Part shown: positions 9,136 through 17,640 of the stretch, in pieces
Numbering within the stretch: position 1 is the first letter of the stretch
Layout of the letters: each line of letters begins with the position of its first letter
From: Flavobacterium silvaticum
GTDB taxonomy: Bacteria; Bacteroidota; Bacteroidia; Flavobacteriales; Flavobacteriaceae
Reading direction: 5' to 3'
Length of the DNA stretch: 64,000 bases
Assembly: GCF_012911565.1 (NCBI RefSeq)
Contig: NZ_JAAMPU010000102.1
Span: forward strand, 1 to 64,000
The notes under the pieces: generated by a model
The model's input: only the letters and a program-made list of their open reading frames with translations
What the model was told of the DNA's origin: nothing
Database searches by the model: none
Translations under genes and position numbers: made by a program

Positions 9136-9160
9136 TTAGAATTGAAGTTTATTCCGCATT

Positions 9161-9204
9161 ATAAAAGAAAACTCCGGACAATGGACTCCGGAGTTTTCTT
9201 TTAT
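9161..9204. terminator. Long perfect hairpin terminator after the permease
   Basis: ATAAAAGAAAACTCCGGA at 9161-9178 pairs without mismatch with 9187-9204, an 18-bp stem and 8-nt loop. A- and T-rich flanks on both sides would let it work in either direction. Confidence 0.9.
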
Positions 9205-9394
9205 AAATAATCCACAAGAAACAAGGGCAAAAATTATATTTTTCCGATATTTGGAAAGATGAAAACATGGATCGGTTTATTGGCCCATCTCAAATTCCTG
9301 ATCAAGCGGAATCCGGAGTGAATTCCGTATCTTAACCTGACCCCCGGCCGAATCTTCGGTTGCTAACGGATTATTTACCCTTATTCATTTTTCT
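9205..9394 (+). promoter_or_regulatory. Leader of the hmgA operon with hairpins and a tiny ORF
   Basis: TATTTTTC at 9237-9244 is a 7/8 match to the -7 element. A possible 20-codon ORF runs 9259-9321 (MKTWIGLLAHLKFLIKRNPE). Two small hairpins follow: CGGAAT/ATTCCG at 9307-9327 and CCGA/TCGG at 9348-9359. No terminator-like U-tract is present, so attenuation is not evident. The tiny ORF is unproven and is not called as a gene. Confidence 0.3.
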
Positions 9395-10552
9395 ATGCCA
9401 GTATATCATAAACTCGGCAATTTTCCTCAAAAGCGACATACGCAATTCGAGAAGCCGGAAGGCGGATTGTATTATGAGCAATTGTTCGGGACGGAAGGTT
9501 TCCACGGACATTCTTCGCTTTTGTACCATGTGCATCGTCCGACGCAGGTGAAGGAAATTCTTAGAAGTTACTCGGTCGAACCCAAAATCGCAATCGGCAA
9601 AAACATAAAATCATTGCTTTTCAAAGGCTTTGAGCTCAAGCCGGAAAATGACTTTCTCGATTCGAGAAAACCAATGCTTGTCAACAGCGATTGCATCATT
9701 GGGCTTGCCGCGCCAAGACATTCCATGAAGGATTATTTTTATAAGAATGCAGATTCGGACGAAATGATCTTCATCCACAAAGGTTCCGGAAAACTGCGGA
9801 CCATGATGGGAAATATTACTTTCGAATATGGCGATTATCTGATCATTCCGAGAGGCATGATTTATCAGATGCAGTTCGATACAGAAGACAACCGTATTTT
9901 CTACGTCGAATCACATGCGCCTTTTTACACACCAAAACGATACAAAAATGCTTCAGGCCAATTGCTTGAACATTCTCCGTTTTGCGAGCGTGATTTCAAA
10001 TTTCCGGATGAATTGGAGACGTATGATGAAAAAGGCGACTTTATCATCAAGATTAAGAAGGAAGGAATGATGCATGAAATGGTCTACGCCACGCATCCGT
10101 TCGATGTCGTTGGTTGGGACGGATATAATTTCCCTTATGGTTTCAGCATCCATAACTTCGAGCCGATTACAGGTCGCGTGCATCAGCCGCCGCCGGTGCA
10201 TCAGACATTCGAGACAGCGACATTCGTGGTGTGCTCGTTCTGTCCAAGGCTTTACGATTATCATCCGAAAGCCATTCCCGCACCTTATAATCACAGCAAT
10301 ATTGACAGCGATGAGGTTTTGTACTATGTCGATGGCGACTTTATGAGCCGCAACAATATTGAACAGGGCCATATCACCTTGCATCCAAAAGGAATTCCGC
10401 ACGGGCCTGCGCCTGGTGCCATGGAACGAAGCATCGGGAAGACCGTTACAGAGGAATTGGCCGTTATGGTCGATACGTTCAAGCCGTTGATGGTGACTGA
10501 AGAAGCTATGGGACTCGACGACGGGCAGTACTATAAATCATGGGTGGAATGA
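9395..10552 (+). CDS. hmgA: Homogentisate 1,2-dioxygenase
   Basis: This iron-dependent ring-cleaving enzyme opens homogentisate to maleylacetoacetate in tyrosine/phenylalanine degradation. The 385-aa protein is the shorter bacterial type. It starts MPVYHKLGNFPQKRHTQF, has a double cupin fold, and carries the C-terminal metal-site region (PAPYNHSNIDSDEVLYYVDG followed by HPKGIPHGPAPGAMERSI). It heads a cluster with the CCC-motif membrane protein and hppD, the enzyme that produces its substrate. The fumarylacetoacetate hydrolase and maleylacetoacetate isomerase genes are not in the window. The ATG at 9395 gives the expected N-terminus. Confidence 0.93.
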   Translation: MPVYHKLGNFPQKRHTQFEKPEGGLYYEQLFGTEGFHGHSSLLYHVHRPTQVKEILRSYSVEPKIAIGKNIKSLLFKGFELKPENDFLDSRKPMLVNSDCIIGLAAPRHSMKDYFYKNADSDEMIFIHKGSGKLRTMMGNITFEYGDYLIIPRGMIYQMQFDTEDNRIFYVESHAPFYTPKRYKNASGQLLEHSPFCERDFKFPDELETYDEKGDFIIKIKKEGMMHEMVYATHPFDVVGWDGYNFPYGFSIHNFEPITGRVHQPPPVHQTFETATFVVCSFCPRLYDYHPKAIPAPYNHSNIDSDEVLYYVDGDFMSRNNIEQGHITLHPKGIPHGPAPGAMERSIGKTVTEELAVMVDTFKPLMVTEEAMGLDDGQYYKSWVE

Positions 10553-10998
10553 TGCAGTTCCATAAATTACCGGGCGATCCATCGTCCGTGATTTTGGGAG
10601 TAATTGCCCTTGTTCTTATTCTGTTTGGATGCTGCTGCGGCGTTTTTGCGATTGCGTCGCTTGTATTGGGAATAGTTGGCCTGACCCAGGCGCAAAGAAG
10701 TCTGCTTCTTCATGCATCAGATCCTGAAATGTACAGCGGAAAATCACGGGAGATGGTAAGCACAGGGCGGATTATAAATATCATTGCCATTGCCATCAGC
10801 GGTATTATACTGCTTTTACAATTGATTTATTTTGTCATTGTGGGATCAATGGCAGGGCCGGAATTCTGGAGAAGCCTGAGAAATAGCAGGCACCAGATTG
10901 AAACAGACAGCACTTATTATAAAACACAACAAGACACGAGTTATATCGATACAACGTACATCAAAACGGTGCACATCGATTCAACTTCAGTCGAATAA
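10549..10998 (+). CDS. Small CCC-motif membrane protein
   Basis: This small membrane protein (149 aa from the ATG at 10549; an upstream ATG at 10540 would add three residues) has a hydrophobic segment with three consecutive cysteines (LILFGCCCGVFAIASL), a second segment IIAIAISGIILLLQLIYF, and a hydrophilic Thr/Tyr/Asp-rich tail. It matches what is annotated in Flavobacteria as CCC-motif membrane protein, a family without known function. It overlaps the hmgA stop (ATGA at 10549), which ties it to tyrosine catabolism by transcription. A role in transport, sensing or metal/heme handling is open. Confidence 0.7.
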   Translation: MMQFHKLPGDPSSVILGVIALVLILFGCCCGVFAIASLVLGIVGLTQAQRSLLLHASDPEMYSGKSREMVSTGRIINIIAIAISGIILLLQLIYFVIVGSMAGPEFWRSLRNSRHQIETDSTYYKTQQDTSYIDTTYIKTVHIDSTSVE

Positions 10999-11011
10999 AA
11001 AATTAAAAATT

Positions 11012-12172
11012 ATGTCAAAAGAAGTAAAATCAGTCGAATACGGACTTGAAAAAATATTTGAAGGCGCACAGGATTTCCTGCCATTGCTCGGAACAGATTA
11101 CGTCGAACTCTATGTTGGCAACGCCAAACAGTCGGCACATTTCTACAAAACCGCTTTCGGATTCCAGTCCGTCGCTTACTCAGGTTTGGAAACAGGCGTT
11201 AAAGACAGGGCGTCGTATGTGTTGAAACAGGACAAAATCCGCTTGGTGCTGACAACTCCGCTAACTGCCGATTCACCAATCAATGAACATCTCAAAAAGC
11301 ACGGTGACGGGGTAAAAGTCGCCGCTTTGTGGGTAGAAGATGCGCGTTCCGCATTTGAAGAAACCACCAAACGCGGCGCGAAACCTTTTATGGAACCGAC
11401 CGTCGAGAAAGACGAATTCGGAGAAGTGGTTCGTTCCGGAATTTACACGTATGGCGAAACTGTCCATGTTTTTGTTGAAAGAAAGAACTACAACGGTGTT
11501 TTCCTTCCTGGTTACAAAGAATGGAAATCTGATTACAATCCGGAGCCGACGGGTCTCAAATATATCGATCATATGGTCGGGAATGTAGGTTGGGGCGAAA
11601 TGAACACGTGGGTAAAGTGGTATGAAGACGTGATGGGCTTTGTCAATTTCCTGTCGTTCGATGACAAGCAGATCAATACCGAATATTCGGCTTTGATGAG
11701 CAAAGTGATGTCGAACGGAAACGGCCGCATCAAATTCCCAATCAATGAACCTGCCGAAGGAAAGAAAAAATCCCAAATCGAGGAATATCTTGATTTTTAT
11801 GGTGGCCCCGGCATTCAGCATGTTGCCATCGCAACAGACGATATCATAACAACCGTTACGCAATTGCGTGCTCGCGGAGTTGAATTTTTATCGGCTCCTC
11901 CCGGAGAATATTATGCCGATGTGCCTCGCCGATTGGGCGATCATATGAGTATGATGAAAGAAGATCTTAATGTGATACAGAATCTAGCCATTTTGGTCGA
12001 TGCCGATGAGGAAGGTTATCTGCTCCAGATATTTACAAAGCCGTTGCAGGATCGTCCGACACTATTTTTTGAAATTATCCAGCGAATGGGCGCAAAAGGT
12101 TTCGGTGCGGGTAATTTTAAAGCGCTTTTTGAATCGATTGAACGTGAGCAAGCTAAAAGAGGAACGTTGTGA
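11012..12172 (+). CDS. hppD: 4-hydroxyphenylpyruvate dioxygenase
   Basis: HppD converts 4-hydroxyphenylpyruvate to homogentisate, the substrate of HmgA two genes upstream. I chose the ATG at 11012 (MSKEVKSVEYGLEKIF, 386 aa); the frame extends upstream to 10898 only by reading through the previous gene. Two vicinal-oxygen-chelate domains are seen. The N-terminal one starts near LGTDYVELYVGNAKQSAHFY. The catalytic C-terminal one carries the three iron ligands in YIDHMVGNV, GIQHVAIATDDI and TLFFEIIQR. A short A-rich gap of 13 bp separates it from the CCC gene, so hmgA-CCC-hppD is probably one operon. Confidence 0.95.
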   Translation: MSKEVKSVEYGLEKIFEGAQDFLPLLGTDYVELYVGNAKQSAHFYKTAFGFQSVAYSGLETGVKDRASYVLKQDKIRLVLTTPLTADSPINEHLKKHGDGVKVAALWVEDARSAFEETTKRGAKPFMEPTVEKDEFGEVVRSGIYTYGETVHVFVERKNYNGVFLPGYKEWKSDYNPEPTGLKYIDHMVGNVGWGEMNTWVKWYEDVMGFVNFLSFDDKQINTEYSALMSKVMSNGNGRIKFPINEPAEGKKKSQIEEYLDFYGGPGIQHVAIATDDIITTVTQLRARGVEFLSAPPGEYYADVPRRLGDHMSMMKEDLNVIQNLAILVDADEEGYLLQIFTKPLQDRPTLFFEIIQRMGAKGFGAGNFKALFESIEREQAKRGTL

Positions 12173-12270
12173 TTTTGAATATTTCACAAATCAGTGATTC
12201 GCTACAACGTTTTCGTTGTCAAATTATTGTTAAAAACGAATTTTTGATTTCAATATTGTAAATTCCAAAC

Positions 12271-12278
12271 TATTTTTG
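12271..12278 (+). promoter_or_regulatory. -7 element for the 12.3 kb small RNA candidate
   Basis: TATTTTTG is an exact match to TAnnTTTG. The nearest TTG (12244-12246) is 24 bp upstream, one base outside the usual spacing. Transcription would start near 12282-12284. Confidence 0.6.
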
Positions 12279-12282
12279 CACT

Positions 12283-12390
12283 GTTGAAACGGAGTAGTTA
12301 ACCGTTTCGATCTGTAAGTTTCATAATTTATAGTTTGGTTGGTTAAGACATAAGACCCGGTTTGCATCTGCAAGCCGGGTTTTTTGTTTT
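12283..12390 (+). ncRNA. Candidate intergenic small RNA, about 105 nt
   Basis: An exact -7 promoter element is followed by about 105 nt without a credible ORF and then a strong terminator. The predicted RNA opens with a 9-bp hairpin (TTGAAACGG at 12284-12292 with CCGTTTCGA at 12302-12310, loop AGTAGTTAA). A single-stranded U/A-rich middle contains GGTTAAG at 12341-12347. It ends in an 11-bp terminator stem (12355-12365 with 12370-12380) and a T-tract. It could instead be an hppD 3' UTR product. GGTTAAG recurs in the candidate at 39.8 kb. I cannot assign it to a named RNA family. Confidence 0.55.
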
Positions 12391-12414
12391 ATTTAGGTTA
12401 TTTTGGAATAAATG

Positions 12415-12448
12415 TTGTCAGGCGGGCGCGAAAAAAATCCTATTTTTA
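12415..12448 (+). promoter_or_regulatory. Promoter of the DUF3108 operon, close to the start codon
   Basis: TTG at 12415-12417, a 23-bp spacer and TATTTTTA at 12441-12448 (7/8 match). The ATG at 12453 lies 4 bp after the -7 element, which predicts a leaderless transcript as for uvrC. Confidence 0.55.
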
Positions 12449-12452
12449 AGCT

Positions 12453-13232
12453 ATGAAAAAGATATTGCTCGGTTTTCTTTGTGTGATTTCATGCGCTTTC
12501 CAATCTGCTTCCGTCCGCGAAGACGCATTCGATGTCGGCGAATATTTCAAATTTCGCATCCACTATGGTTTCGTCAACGCCGGATATGCAACGCTTGAGC
12601 TAAAGGAAGCTCAGCTAGGCTCAAAAAAAATCTTTCATGCCATAGGAAAAGGCTGGACGGTCGGAATGTCCAAGCTTTTCTTTAAAGTGGAAGACAGATA
12701 TGAAAGTTTCTTTGATAAAAACACCTGTCTGCCAACACAATCGGTCAGGAAGATAGACGAAGGCGGATACACCAAAGACCAGGAAACCTTCTTCAATCAA
12801 ACAGGTAACCGCGCTACGTTCAAGGATTACAAACGCAAAACAGAGAAGGTGCTGGTAACTCCGGACAACGTTCTTGATGTAGTTTCGATGTTTTACTATT
12901 TGAGAAATTATCCAACGATCGATAAAATGAAAGTTGGCGAAGCAATCACCGCTGATATGTTTTTTGACGATGAGGTGATCAAATTCAAGTTAAAATATAT
13001 CGGTAACGAAAATGTAAGCACTAAATTTGGCACCGTTCCGTGTATGATTTTCAGGCCATTGGTGCAATCGGGTCGTGTTTTCAAAGAGGAGGAAAGCTTA
13101 ACCATCTGGATTTCAGATGACGACAATAAAATTCCCGTTCGCATCAAGGCAAGTCTCGCCGTCGGCTCCATAAAGGCCGATCTCGAAGCATACAAAGGGC
13201 TCAAACATTCATTTAAAATCAAACCCGAATGA
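12453..13232 (+). CDS. DUF3108 domain-containing exported protein
   Basis: This 259-aa protein has an N-terminal signal peptide (MKKILLGFLCVISCAFQSAS) and a single DUF3108-type beta-rich domain (GEYFKFRIHYGFVNAGYATLEL near 28-50; later EESLTIWISDDDNKIPVRIKA). It is probably periplasmic or outer-membrane associated. The family's biochemical role is not established. It overlaps the next start by 4 bp (ATGA at 13229), and the following two genes are equally tight, so translation is likely coupled through a DUF3108 - tryptophan dioxygenase - M23 peptidase operon. Why an envelope protein is linked to a heme dioxygenase is not evident from the sequence. Confidence 0.85.
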   Translation: MKKILLGFLCVISCAFQSASVREDAFDVGEYFKFRIHYGFVNAGYATLELKEAQLGSKKIFHAIGKGWTVGMSKLFFKVEDRYESFFDKNTCLPTQSVRKIDEGGYTKDQETFFNQTGNRATFKDYKRKTEKVLVTPDNVLDVVSMFYYLRNYPTIDKMKVGEAITADMFFDDEVIKFKLKYIGNENVSTKFGTVPCMIFRPLVQSGRVFKEEESLTIWISDDDNKIPVRIKASLAVGSIKADLEAYKGLKHSFKIKPE

Positions 13233-14182
13233 CCCAACCCGACATTCCACAGGAATTGCTCGAGCAACTGGAGCAGAAATATGCTTCTATAGGACAAAAG
13301 ACCGAAACGCATCTTGAAGGCCTGCTTTGGTCAAAGCCAATAACGTATTGGGATTATATACAGACCGATGCACTTTTGAATCTTCAAATCCAGCGTACCA
13401 CATTGCCAGATGAAATGGTATTTATCATGTACCATCAGGTCAATGAGCTTCTCTTCAAAATGGTGCTTTGGGAACTCGACCAGATTTGCCATACCGAAAA
13501 ACCTTCTACTTCTTTTTTTACTGAAAGATTGATGCGGATCAGCCGGTATTTCGATTTGCTGACATCGTCGTTTACCATCATGGGCGACGGAATGGAAGTG
13601 GGCCAATACATGAAATTCCGTAATACGCTGACTCCGGCAAGCGGTTTCCAAAGCGCACAATATCGTTTGGTGGAATTCGCTTCTACAGATTTAATCAACC
13701 TTATCGATTATCGTTTTCGGGATACCATCGACAGAAACACGCCGTATTCACACGCTTTCGAGCATTTGTACTGGCAGGCTGCGGGCAAGGATTACAAAAC
13801 GGGAAAAAAGTCCTATCTGATCCAGCAATTCGAGAAAAAATACAAAGACGAATTCCTCAAATTCATGGAAGAATACAACACGGTGAACCTGTGGCGTAAA
13901 TTTTCGGAATTGCCGATAGAAGACCAACAAAACGAGGAATTACGCCAGGCAATGCGTCACTACGACCACACTGTCAATATCAAATGGGTCATGGGTCATT
14001 TGAATGCGGCACGAAAATACATCGACAGCGGGCACGGTGACGGAGAAGCCACAGGCGGAAGCGACTGGAAAAAATATATGCACCCAAAATACCAGAGACG
14101 CATCTTTTTCCCGGCGTTATGGTCTGAAGAAGAACTGGCGAACTGGGGCAATGAGGCCTACGAATCCACTAAAAAAGTTTGA
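13229..14182 (+). CDS. kynA: Tryptophan 2,3-dioxygenase family protein
   Basis: TDO is a heme enzyme that opens the indole ring of tryptophan to N-formylkynurenine, the first step of the kynurenine route. The 317-aa protein shows the active-site helix MYHQVNELLFKMVLWEL (near 69-85), the region MKFRNTLTPASGFQSAQYR, the heme-ligand segment WVMGHLNAARKYI, and a C-terminal ATGGSDW...RIFFPALW that fits the substrate-binding GTGGS motif. kynB, kynU and kmo are not in the window. Overlaps on both sides (ATGA and TGATG) place it in the middle of a coupled trio with envelope proteins. Confidence 0.9.
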   Translation: MTQPDIPQELLEQLEQKYASIGQKTETHLEGLLWSKPITYWDYIQTDALLNLQIQRTTLPDEMVFIMYHQVNELLFKMVLWELDQICHTEKPSTSFFTERLMRISRYFDLLTSSFTIMGDGMEVGQYMKFRNTLTPASGFQSAQYRLVEFASTDLINLIDYRFRDTIDRNTPYSHAFEHLYWQAAGKDYKTGKKSYLIQQFEKKYKDEFLKFMEEYNTVNLWRKFSELPIEDQQNEELRQAMRHYDHTVNIKWVMGHLNAARKYIDSGHGDGEATGGSDWKKYMHPKYQRRIFFPALWSEEELANWGNEAYESTKKV

Positions 14183-15435
14183 TGTTGAAGAGGCTGATTC
14201 CACTATTGGCTTTGCTCGTCATCGGGCTCAATTCCTGCCAAAAATCCAAGGACGAACCAATTTCAAAGAAAATAATGGTGGGAAAGCTTCCCGAAACCAT
14301 GGAGTTTGGATTTAAACTCAACGATTTTAATGTGGTTCGCGATACGATTGTCAGCGGAGATACTTTTGGCAGCATTTTGGGCAAGCAAGGGTTCAATCCG
14401 TCTCAAATCCATGAAATCGTAGAAAAAGTCCGCGATACGTTCGATGTCAGGAAGATCCGGATTGGGAAAGCTTACACGTTATTACAATCAAAATCAGCCG
14501 ATCATAAACTACAGGCTTTTGTATACCAGCCGGACAGATTGAGTTATTATGTGGTGGATTTGCGCGATTCGGTAACAGCTTATAAAAAGGTCAAACCCGT
14601 AAAAATCCGCAGACGCACCATTGCCGCGAGCCTCGACGGATCTTTGACCGAAGAACTCGAAAAACAACACGTCGATACAGGCCTGGCGACACAGATTTCA
14701 CAGGTTTACGCCTGGAGCATCGACTTTTTCAAACTTCAGAAAGGCGACCGATTCGCGATAACGTTCACCGAACGATATATCAATGATTCCGTTTATGACG
14801 GAGTCGAAGATTTTGAAGCCGCGTTTTTCGAATACAAAGGCAAGTTGGTTTACGCGTTTCCGTTTAAGCAGGACACGACTTCCAACCGCGTCGATTATTA
14901 CGATGAAGAAGGAAAAGTCCTCAAGAATTTCTTCCTCAAGGCCCCTTTGAAATTCAGCCGCATTTCTTCCCGATTTTCAAGGAACAGGTTCCATCCGGTA
15001 CAGCAAATCTGGAAAGCGCATAAAGGAACAGATTACGCCGCTGCAACCGGAACGCCAATCATGACGACAGCTGCTGGCGTAGTGGAACAAACTGGTTATA
15101 CCGCCGGAAACGGAAATTTCGTCAAAGTCAAACACAACGGAACCTATTCGACCCAATACCTGCATATGTCCAAAATTCTTGTCCGTCGCGGCCAGCGCGT
15201 TTCACAGGGACAGGTAATCGGCAAAGTGGGAAGTACGGGTTTGGCGACAGGTCCGCATGTATGCTACCGATTTTGGAAAAACGGTGTACAGGTTGATCCG
15301 TTGCGCTTAAAATTACCTAATTCGGTTCCGATGAACGACAAATACAAACCACGTTTCCTATCTGAAATCGCACCTCTTAAAAAGACGCTTGACAGTGTTG
15401 CCATCGCTAAATTCGGCAGCCTACAGAAAGCATAA
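14182..15435 (+). CDS. M23-type peptidoglycan DD-metallopeptidase lipoprotein with altered zinc motif
   Basis: This 417-aa lipoprotein (lipobox ends GLNSC, Cys19) has an N-terminal OapA/LysM-like region (about 45-110) and a C-terminal peptidase M23 domain (about 275-375), which in relatives such as MepM cuts peptide cross-links in peptidoglycan. The first zinc ligands are present (H280 and D284 in HKGTDYAA). The usual HxH appears as H359-V-C361 (GPHVCYRFW), so the third zinc ligand is Cys instead of His. It may be a variant site or an inactive activator of the EnvC type. The ATG at 14182 overlaps the kynA stop by one base; an in-frame TTG at 14179 is less likely. Confidence 0.85.
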   Translation: MLKRLIPLLALLVIGLNSCQKSKDEPISKKIMVGKLPETMEFGFKLNDFNVVRDTIVSGDTFGSILGKQGFNPSQIHEIVEKVRDTFDVRKIRIGKAYTLLQSKSADHKLQAFVYQPDRLSYYVVDLRDSVTAYKKVKPVKIRRRTIAASLDGSLTEELEKQHVDTGLATQISQVYAWSIDFFKLQKGDRFAITFTERYINDSVYDGVEDFEAAFFEYKGKLVYAFPFKQDTTSNRVDYYDEEGKVLKNFFLKAPLKFSRISSRFSRNRFHPVQQIWKAHKGTDYAAATGTPIMTTAAGVVEQTGYTAGNGNFVKVKHNGTYSTQYLHMSKILVRRGQRVSQGQVIGKVGSTGLATGPHVCYRFWKNGVQVDPLRLKLPNSVPMNDKYKPRFLSEIAPLKKTLDSVAIAKFGSLQKA

Positions 15436-15469
15436 CACAAAAGCATTCGGCCTATATGTGCCGAATCGT

Positions 15470-15477
15470 TATTTTTG
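15470..15477 (+). promoter_or_regulatory. -7 element of the pgi promoter
   Basis: Exact TATTTTTG, 19 bp before the pgi ATG. No clear TTG occurs at the right distance. Confidence 0.55.
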
Positions 15478-15496
15478 CACCCAGAAATCAATCGAC

Positions 15497-17137
15497 ATGT
15501 CATTAGCCAAACTAAACCCGACGCAGACAGCGGCCTGGAAAAAACTCGAATCGCATTTTAACGAGAACCATCATCTGGAGATGAAACACTTGTTTGCACA
15601 GGATTTGAACCGTGCGAATGAGTTCAGCATACAATTCGGGGATTTTTTCCTTGATTACTCCAAGAACCGGATTTCGTCTGAGACCATAAAATTATTGCTC
15701 GAACTTGCCAACGAATGTGGTTTGGACAAGGCAATCGAGTCCTATTTCAAAGGCGACCTGATCAACCAAACTGAGAACCGTGCAGTACTACATACGGCTT
15801 TACGTGTTCAAAATGAAACACCGGTTTTGGTCGATGGGCAAGATGTAATCCCGGAAATCCGTTCGGTACAGCAAAAGATGGAAGGCTTTACGGCCGAAGT
15901 CATTTCCGGTTCACGCAAAGGTTTTACCGGAAAAGCGTTTACCGATGTTGTCAATGTTGGTATCGGCGGTTCCGATTTAGGCCCTGATATGGTTGTAGAA
16001 GCGCTTAAATTCTACAAAAACCAATTGAACGCGCATTTCGTTTCAAATATAGATGGCGACCATGTAAACGAAATCCTGTCCGGACTTAATCCTGAAACGA
16101 CGCTTTTCGTAATCGTATCCAAGACATTCACGACACAGGAAACGTTGACCAATGCCGAGACGATTCGAAAATGGTTCCTGAAATCTGGCACACAGCAAGA
16201 TGTGGCAAAACATTTCGTAGCTGTTTCGACCAACATTAAAAAGGTTACGGAATTTGGCATTGCCGAAGAAAATATTTTCCCCATGTGGGATTGGGTCGGC
16301 GGACGTTTTTCATTGTGGAGTGCCGTCGGATTGACCATCGCGCTCGCCGTGGGATACGATAATTTCGATCAGTTGCTCAAAGGCGCAAACCGAATGGACG
16401 AGCATTTCAAATCTGCCAAACATTCCCAAAACATTCCGGTTGTATTGGCTTTGGTCAGCATTTGGTACAATAATTTTTACAAAAGCGAATCGGAAGCGAT
16501 CATTCCTTACAGCCAATACCTGAAGCGACTCTCGGCTTACCTGCAGCAAGGTGTCATGGAAAGCAATGGAAAAGATAAAGACAGGAATGGCAATGCGGTC
16601 AATTACCAAACCGGGACAATCGTTTGGGGTGAACCGGGTTCAAACAGCCAGCATGCCTTTTTCCAATTGATACATCAGGGGACAAAATTGATTCCGGTAG
16701 ACTTCATCGGATTCAAAAGATCATTGCATGGCGATCAGGATCATCACAATAAACTGATGTCTAATTTTTTCGCACAGACCGAAGCATTGCTAAACGGAAA
16801 AAATACAGCAACCGTAAACGCTGAATTCGCTGCCCAGGGAATTTCCGGAGAACAAGCTGATTTCCTGCGTTCGTTCAAGGAATTTGCCGGAAACAAACCG
16901 ACCAATACGTTGCTTATCGATAAACTCACGCCCGAGTCGCTTGGTGCTTTGATAGCGATGTACGAGCACAAAATTTTTGTACAAGGCGTCATCTGGAATA
17001 TTTTCAGTTTTGACCAGTGGGGCGTGGAATTGGGGAAACAACTGGCAAATGTGTTGCTGTCTGAAATCGAAAGTAAAAACATAGGAAAACACGACAGTTC
17101 GACGACGAATTTGTTGAAGCATTTCCTCGACGCTTAA
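15497..17137 (+). CDS. pgi: Glucose-6-phosphate isomerase
   Basis: Pgi interconverts glucose-6-phosphate and fructose-6-phosphate in the cytosol. I chose the ATG at 15497 ([21 protein letters not shown]), giving 546 aa, the normal length for the E. coli-like class; a longer frame reaching back to 15389 is not needed. The SIS domains show [26 protein letters not shown], the signature [12 protein letters not shown] (catalytic E/R region) and the C-terminal [13 protein letters not shown]. It has its own promoter and sits between the M23 gene and a small membrane protein, so it is probably transcribed alone. A weak imperfect hairpin follows at about 17149-17172. Confidence 0.96.
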   Translation: MSLAKLNPTQTAAWKKLESHFNENHHLEMKHLFAQDLNRANEFSIQFGDFFLDYSKNRISSETIKLLLELANECGLDKAIESYFKGDLINQTENRAVLHTALRVQNETPVLVDGQDVIPEIRSVQQKMEGFTAEVISGSRKGFTGKAFTDVVNVGIGGSDLGPDMVVEALKFYKNQLNAHFVSNIDGDHVNEILSGLNPETTLFVIVSKTFTTQETLTNAETIRKWFLKSGTQQDVAKHFVAVSTNIKKVTEFGIAEENIFPMWDWVGGRFSLWSAVGLTIALAVGYDNFDQLLKGANRMDEHFKSAKHSQNIPVVLALVSIWYNNFYKSESEAIIPYSQYLKRLSAYLQQGVMESNGKDKDRNGNAVNYQTGTIVWGEPGSNSQHAFFQLIHQGTKLIPVDFIGFKRSLHGDQDHHNKLMSNFFAQTEALLNGKNTATVNAEFAAQGISGEQADFLRSFKEFAGNKPTNTLLIDKLTPESLGALIAMYEHKIFVQGVIWNIFSFDQWGVELGKQLANVLLSEIESKNIGKHDSSTTNLLKHFLDA

Positions 17138-17178
17138 TCTGGTTCGGCCCGTCGAAAACGTTTTTGTCGGGATTTTAC

Positions 17179-17186
17179 TATATTTG
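17179..17186 (+). promoter_or_regulatory. -7 element before the small membrane protein
   Basis: TATATTTG is an exact TAnnTTTG match, 19 bp before the ATG at 17206. The upstream TTG (17164-17166) is only 12 bp away. Confidence 0.5.
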
Positions 17187-17205
17187 GTTTCCAAACAGTA
17201 TCTGT

Positions 17206-17625
17206 ATGTACGAATTTATCCAAAAAGCACATTCCGGTTGGGCATACATCGTTTTGCTCACTTTAGCTATTGCAGCAGTTAATGCATTGGCCGGAAAGCT
17301 TTCGAACCGTCCGTTCAAAACCAGTGACAGGCAAATTTCATTATTGGCTTTGATAGCGGCGCATACACAATTGGTCATTGGGTTAATACTGTATTTCGTG
17401 TCCCCGTTGGGAAAAGATTCGCTTGGCGTCATGACGGGTACACAACGATTGACCTCTCTTGAACATCCGCTGATAAATCTGATTGCGTTGGTCCTGATAA
17501 CAGTAGGTTGGTCGGCACATAAACGCAAAACAGAAGATGCCAAAAAGTTCCAGGTAATTGCATTAATGTATTCCATCGGATTGGTGCTGATTGCAAGCAG
17601 GATCCCATATCAATTGTGGTTTTAA
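17206..17625 (+). CDS. Conserved four-helix membrane protein of unknown function
   Basis: This 139-aa protein starts MYEFIQKAHSGWAYIVLLTL and has four hydrophobic helices. His residues occur at or near membrane segments: H9 in KAHSGW, one in IAAHTQLVIG, one in LEHPLINL, and one in WSAHKRK. Such spacing resembles small heme-b membrane proteins, but that is inference only. I recall relatives in other Bacteroidota carrying an unlikely ribosomal-protein label; nothing here supports that. The ATG at 17206 is preferred over the upstream in-frame start because it opens directly on the first helix and follows a -7 element. Confidence 0.7.
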   Translation: MYEFIQKAHSGWAYIVLLTLAIAAVNALAGKLSNRPFKTSDRQISLLALIAAHTQLVIGLILYFVSPLGKDSLGVMTGTQRLTSLEHPLINLIALVLITVGWSAHKRKTEDAKKFQVIALMYSIGLVLIASRIPYQLWF

Positions 17626-17640
17626 CGAACCAAAATCAAG

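Noticed and set aside
9259..9321. 20-codon ORF as a true small gene
   Set aside because: There is no supporting conservation or promoter of full quality; it is mentioned only as part of the hmgA leader.
10898..11011. N-terminal extension of hppD by 38 residues
   Set aside because: It lies inside the 3' end of the CCC-motif gene and is not part of the HppD N-terminus, which begins MSKEVKSVEYGL.
17149..17172. CCCGTCGAAAACGTTTTTGTCGGG as the pgi terminator
   Set aside because: The stem is interrupted and the tail lacks a U-run, so it is too weak to call.
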